NCBI GenBank assembly: GCA_039812765.1
Contig: JBDIBF010000001.1
Location: forward strand, 49,748 to 113,747
Reading direction: 5' to 3'
DNA from: JADJVL01 sp039812765
GTDB lineage: Bacteria; Acidobacteriota; Holophagae; Holophagales; Holophagaceae
Length of the DNA stretch: 64,000 bases
The position numbers and the translations under genes were made by a program. Positions within the stretch are counted from its first letter, which is position 1, and every line of letters begins with the position of its first letter. Of the stretch, positions 10,739 through 17,566 are shown piece after piece. A model generated the notes under the pieces. It was not told the DNA's origin and made no database searches. It saw only the letters and a list, made by a program, of their open reading frames with translations.

Positions 10739-10782
10739 TTCGGTTTCCTCAGGCCTCGGGTTCGGTTTCCTCAGGCCTCTGG
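10739..10782. repeat. Two tandem copies of a 22-bp unit at the phoU 3' end
   Basis: Units at 10739-10760 and 10761-10782 differ only at one position near the end. The second copy contains the actual phoU stop codon and the first copy an equivalent, now non-coding, stop. This looks like a slippage duplication of the phoU tail. It lengthens the phoU-phoB spacer from about 23 to 45 bp. Confidence 0.85.
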
Positions 10783-11448
10783 CCCGCGGGACTGCAGGTA
10801 GCTGTGCTTCACATTGACGCCTTCGAGGATGAACAGCACCTCCTCGGCGATGTTGGTGGCCTGGTCGGCGATGCGTTCCCAGTTCTTGATCAGGATGATG
10901 TGGTGGCTGGCCCGCTCGATGGTGAGGGGGTCCGCGAGCATGATGCGCAGCAGCTCCTTGTAGGTGTCCAGGTAGAGGGCGTCCACCGCGTCGTCGTCGG
11001 CGATGACGCGCCGGGCCAACTCCGCGTCGCCGTTCACGAAGGCGTCCAGGGCGCCGCGGACCATCTCCCGGGTCTCGGCGCCGAGGCGTTCCAGGTAGCC
11101 TCCCAGGCGCAGGGGCGGCTGGGGGTTGAGCAGCTTCGCCCGGCGGGCGATGTTCACGCAGTGGTCCCCGATGCGTTCCAGCTCCGGGATGATCTTGAGG
11201 GTGCTGGCGATGAGCCGCAGGTCCGTGGCGATGGGGGCCCGGAGGGCCAGCAGGTCCACGCAGGCCTGGTCCAGGCGCAGCTCCCGCTCGTCCACGGCGG
11301 CATCCAGGGCGATGACCCGGTCCGCCAGGGCGTCGGAGCGCTGCTCCAGGGCCTTCATGGCGAGGTCGATCATCTCCTCGGCCTGGCCCGCCATGGCGAT
11401 GAGCCCGTTCTTGAGCCCCGCGAGCTCCTCGTCGAAATGCCTGGCCAT
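10771..11448 (-). CDS. phoU: Phosphate transport system regulator PhoU
   Basis: A 225-aa protein made of two tandem three-helix PhoU repeats. PhoU links the Pst transporter to PhoR and keeps the regulon off when phosphate is plentiful. Typical segments are FDEELAGLKNGLIAMAGQAEEMIDLAMKAL in repeat 1 and DDDAVDALYLDTYKELLRIM in repeat 2, with metal-binding E/D patterns ERIGDHCVNIA and WERIADQATNIAEEV. Its ATG shares bases with the pstB stop codon (TGATG at 11446-11450), indicating translational coupling. The short C-terminus after VNVKHSYLQSRG lies in the duplicated 22-bp unit. Confidence 0.96.
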   Translation of the reverse strand: MARHFDEELAGLKNGLIAMAGQAEEMIDLAMKALEQRSDALADRVIALDAAVDERELRLDQACVDLLALRAPIATDLRLIASTLKIIPELERIGDHCVNIARRAKLLNPQPPLRLGGYLERLGAETREMVRGALDAFVNGDAELARRVIADDDAVDALYLDTYKELLRIMLADPLTIERASHHIILIKNWERIADQATNIAEEVLFILEGVNVKHSYLQSRGPEA

Positions 11449-12356
11449 CAGCCGAACCTCCCCGTGATGTAGTCCTCGGTCATGCGTTCCCGCGGCGTGG
11501 TGAAGAGCTTCTCCGTGAGCCCCACCTCCACCAGCTTGCCCAGCCAGAAGAAGGCCGTGTAGTCCGAAGCCCGCGCCGCCTGCTGCATGTTGTGGGTGAC
11601 GATGACGATGGTGTAGTCCTTCTTCAGCTCGAAGATCAGCTCCTCGATGCGGCTGGTGGCGATCGGGTCCAGGGCCGAGCAGGGCTCGTCCATGAGCAGC
11701 ACCTCGGGCTTCACGGCGAGGGCCCGGGCGATGCAGAGCCGCTGCTGCTGGCCACCGGACAGGCCCAGGGCCGAATCCTTCAGGCGGTCCCGCACCTCCT
11801 CCCAGAGGCCGGCCCGCTTGAGGCTCGTCTCCACGGCCTCGTCCAGCACATGGCGGTCCTTCACGCCCTGGATGCGCAGGCCGTAGATGACGTTCTCGTA
11901 GATGGACTTGGGGAAGGGGTTGGACTTCTGGAACACCATGCCCATGCGCTTACGCAGGCCGATGACGTCCACGCCGGGCGCGTAGAGGTCCTCGCCTCCC
12001 AGGCGCACGCTCCCCTCCACCCGCACGCCGTCGATGAGGTCGTTCATCCGGTTCAGGGAGCGGAGCAGGGTGCTCTTGCCGCAGCCGGAAGGCCCGATGA
12101 AGGCCATCACGGTGTGCTCCTTCACGTCCAGGTCCACGCCGTGCAGGGCCTGCTTGGCGCCGTAGAAGAGGTCAAGCCCGCGCACCTCCAGCAGGGCCTT
12201 GGCGGTGACGGCCGCGGCGTCGGTGAGCGGCAGGACCGGGGAGGCGCCCGCGGCGAGGTCTCTCGCCGGCGCGGCGGCCTCCGGCGAGGGCAGGACCACG
12301 GGCTCGGGGATGGGATTCTGGCCTTCGGGCTCCATGAGGACTCCGGGGGCAGGCAT
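11448..12356 (-). CDS. pstB: Phosphate ABC transporter ATP-binding protein
   Basis: PstB is the ATPase of the PstSCAB high-affinity phosphate importer, acting on the cytoplasmic face. Motifs: Walker A GPSGCGKST, Q-loop VFQKSNPFPKSIYENV, signature LSGGQQQR, Walker B LLMDEPCSALDP and H-loop VTHNMQQA. Two starts are plausible. The one used overlaps the pstA stop as TGATG, matching the coupling seen elsewhere in this operon; an ATG at 12335 with GGAG just upstream would remove seven residues. Either way an unusual 50-residue Pro/Ala-rich extension precedes LLEVRGLDLFYG, where most PstB proteins begin. Confidence 0.95.
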   Translation of the reverse strand: MPAPGVLMEPEGQNPIPEPVVLPSPEAAAPARDLAAGASPVLPLTDAAAVTAKALLEVRGLDLFYGAKQALHGVDLDVKEHTVMAFIGPSGCGKSTLLRSLNRMNDLIDGVRVEGSVRLGGEDLYAPGVDVIGLRKRMGMVFQKSNPFPKSIYENVIYGLRIQGVKDRHVLDEAVETSLKRAGLWEEVRDRLKDSALGLSGGQQQRLCIARALAVKPEVLLMDEPCSALDPIATSRIEELIFELKKDYTIVIVTHNMQQAARASDYTAFFWLGKLVEVGLTEKLFTTPRERMTEDYITGRFG

Positions 12357-13972
12357 CAGAAGGCGCTCCCGCCCAGCCTCTCGCGGAGGCGGCGGCGCAG
12401 GCGGAGGGCGACCAGGTTCAGCAGCACCACAACCCCCAGCAGCAGCAGGGCGGTCATGTAGACCATGGGCTTGGCGGCCTCGCTGTTGGGGCTCTGGAAG
12501 CCCACGTCGTAGATGTGGAAGCCGAGGTGCATGAACTTCCGGTCGAGGTGGAAGAAGGGGAACTCGCCGTCGAGGGGCATGGCCGGGGCCAGTTTCACGA
12601 CGCCGGTGAGCATGAGGGGCGCGACCTCGCCAGCCCCCCGGGCCATGGCCAGGATGAGGCCGGTGAGGATGCCCGGCGTGGCGCCAGGCAGCACCACCTT
12701 CCACAGGGTCTGCCACTTCGTCGCCCCCAGGGCGAGGCTGGCCTCCCGCTGGGAACGGGGCACCGCGCCGAGGGCCTCCTCCGTGGCCACCACCACCACC
12801 GGCACCGTGAGCAGGGCGAGGGTGAGGGAGGCCCAGAGGATGCCGCCGGTGCCATAGGTGGGCGTGGGCAGTCGGTCGGCGTAGAAGGCCCGGTCGATGG
12901 CGCCGCCGAGGGTGTAGACGAAGAAGCCCAGGCCGAAGACGCCGAAGACGATGGAGGGCACGCCGGCGAGGTTGTTCACGGCCACGCGGACGCTGCGCAC
13001 CAGCCAGCCGTCCTTGGCGTACTCCCGCAGGAAGAGGGCCGTGACCACGCCCAGGGGTACCACCATCACCGACATGATGAGCACCATCATCACGGTGCCG
13101 AAGATGGCCGGGAAGATGCCGCCCTCGGTGTTGGACTCCCGCGGATCGCCGCTGACGAACTCCCAGAGCCGGGAGAAGTAGGTGCCGGCCTTGGCCAAGG
13201 GGCCCAAGCGGTTGGGCTCCACCAGGCGCACCACCGCGCTCAGGGGGAGTTCCTTCGTCTGGCCGTCAACGGTGCGCAGGGTGAGCTGCAGGGCCGAAGC
13301 GCGTCCCCGGAGGCCGTCCAGCCGCGCCTGGAGCGCGTCGTAGGCCTTGTGGAGGGCGGCCTCCCGGGCATCGAGGGCGGTCGTGTCGGCGCCGGGGCGG
13401 TTCTCCAGGGCCTTTCGCTGCAGCCTCAACTTCTCCATGTCCCGGTTGAGGGAACCGACCTCGCGCTTCTCGATGGCGCGGATCCCGCGCTGGAGGTCCA
13501 GGGCCTCCGGGAGCCTCGCCCGGGCAGCGGCCAGGGCCGCGTCCCCTTCGGCCACCCGCTGGCCGTCCTGCTTCAGGACCTCGACGAAGCCAATGAAGGC
13601 CCCGTTCTCCAGGCGCTCCACGAGCACCGCGCCGGCGGGCTCCTGGCGCGCGGAGAGGTCCGCGGCCTTGAACCAGCGGAAGTCCTGGCCGTAGAGGTCC
13701 CGGTTCGCCACCCGGAACTGCACCTTGGCGGGCTCCTCACCCAGGGCCGGCTCGAAGGCGGCGATCTCCCCCAGCACCGGGCCCTCCGGCGTGGTGGCCT
13801 GCACCAGGGCGCGGGGCCAGAAGAAGCCCAGGCCCTTCACGGCGATGAAGCCCACGAGGGTGGTGATCATGAGCAGGGAGAGGGCCAGCGCCGCCGCGGA
13901 GAGCCAGACGAAGGCGCTGCCCCGGCGCCAGAATTCGGCGATGCGGCGCAGGGGGGAGCGGGTCGGGCCCAT
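12356..13972 (-). CDS. pstA: Phosphate ABC transporter permease PstA, long form
   Basis: One of the two membrane subunits of the Pst importer. At 538 aa it is nearly twice the size of E. coli PstA (about 296 aa). After a first transmembrane helix (about 25-46) comes a large probably periplasmic insert (about 50-260), containing a helical stretch rich in R/E/L (EKREVGSLNRDMEKLRLQRKAL and on) that should form a coiled coil. The permease core follows, with the EAA loop EEALGAVPRSQREASLALGATKWQTLWKVVLPGA. Long forms are known in Pseudomonas and Vibrio. TGATG overlaps join it to pstC upstream and pstB downstream. Confidence 0.93.
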   Translation of the reverse strand: MGPTRSPLRRIAEFWRRGSAFVWLSAAALALSLLMITTLVGFIAVKGLGFFWPRALVQATTPEGPVLGEIAAFEPALGEEPAKVQFRVANRDLYGQDFRWFKAADLSARQEPAGAVLVERLENGAFIGFVEVLKQDGQRVAEGDAALAAARARLPEALDLQRGIRAIEKREVGSLNRDMEKLRLQRKALENRPGADTTALDAREAALHKAYDALQARLDGLRGRASALQLTLRTVDGQTKELPLSAVVRLVEPNRLGPLAKAGTYFSRLWEFVSGDPRESNTEGGIFPAIFGTVMMVLIMSVMVVPLGVVTALFLREYAKDGWLVRSVRVAVNNLAGVPSIVFGVFGLGFFVYTLGGAIDRAFYADRLPTPTYGTGGILWASLTLALLTVPVVVVATEEALGAVPRSQREASLALGATKWQTLWKVVLPGATPGILTGLILAMARGAGEVAPLMLTGVVKLAPAMPLDGEFPFFHLDRKFMHLGFHIYDVGFQSPNSEAAKPMVYMTALLLLGVVVLLNLVALRLRRRLRERLGGSAF

Positions 13973-16134
13973 CAGAAGCTCTCGTACTTGCGGCGCAGGC
14001 GTTGGCGCACCAGTTCCGCGGCGGTGTTCAGCAGGAAGGTCAGGAGGAACAGCAGGAAGGCGGCCAGGAAGAGCACGCGGTAGAGCGTCCCGTGGTGGGG
14101 AGCCTCAGGGATCTCCACCGCGATGTTGGCGGAAAGGGTGCGCATGCCGTTAAAGGGGCTCCAGTCCAGCACCGGCGTGTTGCCCGTGGCCATGAGCACG
14201 ATCATGGTCTCGCCGATGGCCCGGCCCAGGCCCACCATCACCGCGGAGAAGATGCCGGGGCTCGCCGTGGGCAGCACCACGCGCCACGCGGTCTGCCAGG
14301 GCGAGGCCCCGCAGGCGAGGCTGGCGGAGGTGAGGGACTTCGGCACCGAGGAGAGGGCGTCCTCGCTGAGGGTGAAGATGATGGGGATCACCGCGAAGCC
14401 CATGGCGAAGCCCACCACGAGGCTGTTGCGCTGGTCGAAGGTGACGCCCTGGGCCGAGAGCAGCCAGTGGCAGTAGTCGCCGCCCAGGAAGGCCCGCTCG
14501 AAGGCGGGGGCGGCGCCAAGGCTGAGGAGGGCCGCCGCCCCGAGGAGGGGGCCGGCCCAGAGCACCTCGCGGCCGCTGCCCCAGAGGCTCCGGAAGCGCT
14601 GGGGGAGCCTGGTCCAGACGGGGAAGGCCAGGGCCGCCAGGGCCAGGAGGGCGGCCGGGAAGACCAGGACCTCCATCGCGAGCTTCTCGAAGAGGGGCGC
14701 CATGACCAGGCCCGCCAGGAAGCCCAGCACCACCGAAGGCAGGGCGGCCATGATCTCCACGGTGGGCTTGATGGCGTTGCGCAGCCGGGGCGTGGCGAAC
14801 TGGCTCGTGTAGAGGGCGCCGAGGATGGCGAGGGGCAAGGCGAAGAGCATCGCGTAGAGGGTGCCCTTGAGGGTGCCGAAGACCAGGGGGACGAGGCTGA
14901 ACTTGGGCTCGAAGTCGTCGGTGCCGCCGCTGCTCTGCCACACGTAGGCGGGCTTGTCGTAGCCCTCGTAGTGGACCTTTCCGGTCAGTGCGCCGAGGGA
15001 GACCTCGGGGTGGGGCGCGTCCAGGCTCCAGGCCCGGGTCCTCCCGACGGCGTCGGTGGCCGTGAGCAGGTCGCCCCGGGGCGACAGGGCGCCGTGCACG
15101 GTGCCTTCCGCCCAGGCATGGAGGAGGCGGCGTTCGGTGGTGAGGTGGTCCACGGCGAGGTCGCGGTCGCCCCAGGTCAGGAAGCGCTTGTCCCGGAGGC
15201 TGTGGCGGAAGCCCCGCACCGGGCCGTCGAGGGGCTGGAAGCGGTGGAGCTCCTGGAGCACGGGCTGCTCCCCGGTGCGCAGGAGCTGGTAGGCCGCCAG
15301 GCTTCCGCGCTGGCCGCCCACCAGGAGGGCATTGCCCCCCAGGACCCAGCCCAGGGCGGTGACGGGCTCGGGGAACGTGGTCTCGGCCAGCAGGCCGCCC
15401 GTGGCTGCGTCGAGGGTGCGCAGGCGGCCCTCCGCGGTGCCGAGGCTGAGCTGGCCGCCATCCTGGCTCCAGGCGGCGGCGGTGATGGTGCCCGGGGACG
15501 GGAACGGCTGCCAGGTCGGCTCCGCCTGGCCCGGGCCCGCCTCGGCGCGCACCAGCCCCTCCGGCGTGGCCGCCACGGCCTTGAGGACGAGGCCGCCCTC
15601 CAGCCCTCCTCCCTCCGCCATCCGGAAATCGAGCACCCGGGCGCCAGGGCCCGGGTTGGGCAGGGGCGCGGACCAGGCGGCCTCGAGATCCCAGTGGGCC
15701 GGATCGGGATCCCCCGCGGGTTTGGACCACTTGACCTGAAGCCCGTGGAGCCGGCCCTCCCCGTCCGCCACCAGGGCGCCACCCCGGGGGCCGAAGGGCT
15801 GGACGGCGGTCCAGGGCAGGGCGGGGCCGCCCTCGACCTTCCGTACCGCCGCGCCGTCGGGCAGGCGCAGGAGTTCAAGGCCGCGGGAGGGAGACAGCGC
15901 GGCGGCGGCCTTCCCGGACTCGTCCAGCAGCAGGGCGCCGGGGGCCATGAAGGCGGGCCGGGCCTCGCTGCGGGCGCCCCGGAAGAGGGGGAAGGCCTCC
16001 TTGCCGATGAAGAGCAGCATGCCCATCACGGCGGAGATGATGCCCAGCCCGCCGAGGGTGATGAGCAGGGCCATGAACCGGTCCACGCGCTTGGCGCGGC
16101 GGAGGACGGCGTCCTGGGCTGGAGAGGGCTTCAT
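13972..16134 (-). CDS. pstC: Phosphate ABC transporter permease PstC, long form
   Basis: The second membrane subunit of Pst, 720 aa against about 319 in E. coli. One transmembrane helix (about 22-45, LLITLGGLGIISAVMGMLLF) precedes a 350-residue probably periplasmic domain with repeated strand-turn motifs (ALLLDESGKAAAALSPS, GGALVADGEGRLHGLQV, GTAEGRLRTLDAATGGLL) that look like beta-propeller blades. The permease core starts around residue 410 and carries the EAA loop EDALSSVPKSLTSASLACGASPWQTAWRVVLPTA. Such long forms occur in some proteobacteria; the propeller function is unknown. The stop overlaps the pstA ATG as TGATG. Confidence 0.93.
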   Translation of the reverse strand: MKPSPAQDAVLRRAKRVDRFMALLITLGGLGIISAVMGMLLFIGKEAFPLFRGARSEARPAFMAPGALLLDESGKAAAALSPSRGLELLRLPDGAAVRKVEGGPALPWTAVQPFGPRGGALVADGEGRLHGLQVKWSKPAGDPDPAHWDLEAAWSAPLPNPGPGARVLDFRMAEGGGLEGGLVLKAVAATPEGLVRAEAGPGQAEPTWQPFPSPGTITAAAWSQDGGQLSLGTAEGRLRTLDAATGGLLAETTFPEPVTALGWVLGGNALLVGGQRGSLAAYQLLRTGEQPVLQELHRFQPLDGPVRGFRHSLRDKRFLTWGDRDLAVDHLTTERRLLHAWAEGTVHGALSPRGDLLTATDAVGRTRAWSLDAPHPEVSLGALTGKVHYEGYDKPAYVWQSSGGTDDFEPKFSLVPLVFGTLKGTLYAMLFALPLAILGALYTSQFATPRLRNAIKPTVEIMAALPSVVLGFLAGLVMAPLFEKLAMEVLVFPAALLALAALAFPVWTRLPQRFRSLWGSGREVLWAGPLLGAAALLSLGAAPAFERAFLGGDYCHWLLSAQGVTFDQRNSLVVGFAMGFAVIPIIFTLSEDALSSVPKSLTSASLACGASPWQTAWRVVLPTASPGIFSAVMVGLGRAIGETMIVLMATGNTPVLDWSPFNGMRTLSANIAVEIPEAPHHGTLYRVLFLAAFLLFLLTFLLNTAAELVRQRLRRKYESF

Positions 16135-16150
16135 GGTCTGGGGCGTCCTG

Positions 16151-16166
16151 TCACAGCAGCGTCACA
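16151..16166 (+). promoter_or_regulatory. Pho-box-like TCACA pair between pstS and pstC (reverse orientation)
   Basis: TCACA occurs at 16151 and 16162, 11 bp apart, reading CTGTCAC-N4-GCGTCAC on the + strand, close to the classic PhoB box. It lies 15 bp ahead of pstC but points away from it, opposite to the sites before pstS and DUF47. Function uncertain; it could be chance. Confidence 0.25.
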
Positions 16167-16184
16167 CGGTTCCGGGAGATAGAC

Positions 16185-16210
16185 GGATGCCGGAGTCTCC
16201 TCCGGCATCC
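16185..16210 (-). terminator. Strong intercistronic hairpin after pstS
   Basis: A perfect 11-bp stem (16185-16195 with 16200-16210, arms GGATGCCGGAG and CTCCGGCATCC) with a 4-nt loop lies 14 bp past the pstS stop and 50 bp before pstC. There is no T-run after it on the minus strand, so it is more likely an attenuator or mRNA-stabilising hairpin raising PstS relative to PstCAB than a complete terminator. Confidence 0.6.
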
Positions 16211-16223
16211 TGTCCCATGCCTC

Positions 16224-17204
16224 CTACTGGATCTTCTTCAGCTCGCCGGCCTCCATCGCCGCCGTCAGCGGGAGGTAGCCGTCCTTCACCACGATCTCCT
16301 GGCCCTCCTTGCTGAGCACGAATTTCAGGAACTCGCGGGTGAGGGGATCGAAGGCCTTCTTGGGGTCCTTGTTGACGTAGATGTAGAGGAAGCGCGTCAT
16401 CGGGTACTTGCCGTTCAGGGCGTTCTCGTAGGTCGCCGGGAAGGCCTGGTCGTTGTAGCGGCCCTTCATGGAGAGAGGCACGGCCTTCACGCCGGAGGTG
16501 GCGTAGCCGATGCCGCTGTAGCCGATGGCGCCCTTGTCCGTGGAGACGCTCTGCACCACCGCGGAGGAGCCGGGCTGCTCCTTCACCGTGTCCTTGTAGT
16601 CGCCCTTGTTCAGCGCGTGCTCCTTGAAGTAGCCGTAGGTGCCGGAGGCGCTGTTGCGGCCGTAGAGGCTGAGGGGCAGCGAGGCCCAGGCGCCCTTCAG
16701 TCCCAGCTGGCCCCAGCTCTTCACGTCGGCCTTGGCGCCCCACTTGCGGGTCTTGGAGAAGATGGCGTCCACCTCCTCGAGGGAGATCTCCTTGATCGGG
16801 TTGTCCTTGTGGACGAAGACCGCGAGGGTGTCGATGGCCACGGCGATCTTGGTGGGCTTGTAGCCGTACTTCTTCTCGAACTTGTCGATCTCCTCGCCCT
16901 TCATCTCGCGGCTCATGGGGCCGAGCTGGGAGGTGCCCTCGATGAGCGCGGGCGGGGCGGTGGAGCTGCCCTTGCCCTCCACCTGGATCTTCACGTTGGG
17001 ATACTGCTTGTTGAAGGATTCCACCCAGTAGGTCATCAGGTTGTTCAACGTGTCGGACCCGACGGAGTTGAGGTTGCCGGTGATGCCGGAAGTCTTCTTG
17101 TAGACCGAGAGCTTCGGGTCCACCTTCACGCTCTGGGCGGCGGAAGGGGCCACGGCAAGGGCGCAGGCGGCCAAGGCGGACAGGGTTCGGGTCAGGCGGG
17201 GCAT
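16224..17204 (-). CDS. pstS: Phosphate-binding periplasmic protein PstS
   Basis: PstS captures phosphate in the periplasm and delivers it to PstCA. The 326-aa precursor has a signal peptide (about residues 1-23, RTLSALAACALAVAPSAAQS). Mature features are SGITGNLNSVGSDTLNNLM, the phosphate-binding KGSSTAPPALIEGTSQLGPMSR region, and the C-terminal lobe with GYSGIGYATSGVKAVPLS. It has an AAAGGAG ribosome-binding site six bases before the ATG. It leads the pst operon, and a four-unit 11-bp-phased Pho-box-like array lies 40-77 bp upstream. A strong hairpin follows its stop codon. Confidence 0.96.
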   Translation of the reverse strand: MPRLTRTLSALAACALAVAPSAAQSVKVDPKLSVYKKTSGITGNLNSVGSDTLNNLMTYWVESFNKQYPNVKIQVEGKGSSTAPPALIEGTSQLGPMSREMKGEEIDKFEKKYGYKPTKIAVAIDTLAVFVHKDNPIKEISLEEVDAIFSKTRKWGAKADVKSWGQLGLKGAWASLPLSLYGRNSASGTYGYFKEHALNKGDYKDTVKEQPGSSAVVQSVSTDKGAIGYSGIGYATSGVKAVPLSMKGRYNDQAFPATYENALNGKYPMTRFLYIYVNKDPKKAFDPLTREFLKFVLSKEGQEIVVKDGYLPLTAAMEAGELKKIQ

Positions 17205-17566
17205 GAATGCTCCTTTTCAATGCGTTCAGCCTCCCGGAGGCGTGTGCACCCCCGGTGAGGGGCGTGTGAACTTCCTGTGACGGCCCCTGCCGGGGGAGGG
17301 GTTAAATCCCCGAAATGCCTTCGTAAATATAGGATTCCCCTCATATTGCACCCATCTGGCTTTCCGGGGACAATGGGAGCACATCCAGCGTCGCCAGGCC
17401 CCTCGCCCGCGCGTCCTGGACGGTTCCACGAGATCCGGCCCCGGGCAGGACGCCCCGATCCGGAATCCTCGCTCCCCCATCCCATCCATCCACAACGCAG
17501 CAGGCGGATCCAGGCCAGGGTTTCCCGAGGGAAACGGCCCCGGGTCCAGTCCGAACGGGAGTCCCC
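17205..17566. other. 362-bp divergent intergenic region between pstS and the RNase E/G gene
   Basis: The left part holds the pstS leader and the Pho-box-like array. A relatively AT-rich patch at about 17300-17350 (with TTAAAT and CGTAAATATAGG) is the likeliest place for promoter elements of either gene. From 17350 to 17560 I see only a GC-rich leader with no protein-like frame. RNase E genes are known to carry long regulatory 5' leaders, so a long RNase E/G leader here would fit, but no specific structure could be assigned. Confidence 0.5.
17243..17280 (-). promoter_or_regulatory. Four-unit Pho-box-like array ahead of pstS
   Basis: On the + strand TGTGC, GGTGA, TGTGA and TGTGA begin at 17243, 17254, 17265 and 17276, exactly 11 bp apart. 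Read towards pstS these are TCACA, TCACA, TCACC and GCACA, i.e. two adjacent PhoB-type boxes with 7-4-7 spacing. The array ends 38 bp before the pstS start. Binding by the PhoB of this cluster is inferred from position, phasing and the matching pair ahead of DUF47-pit. Confidence 0.65.

Noticed and set aside
14002..16182. A 726-codon + strand frame opposite pstC
   Set aside because: A GC-bias shadow: His/Gly/Glu/Arg-rich with no motif, while pstC on the other strand has the permease EAA loop.
16642..17010. Possible riboswitch or long ncRNA around pstS
   Set aside because: The sequence is fully explained by pstS coding; no conserved RNA motif was seen outside the gene.
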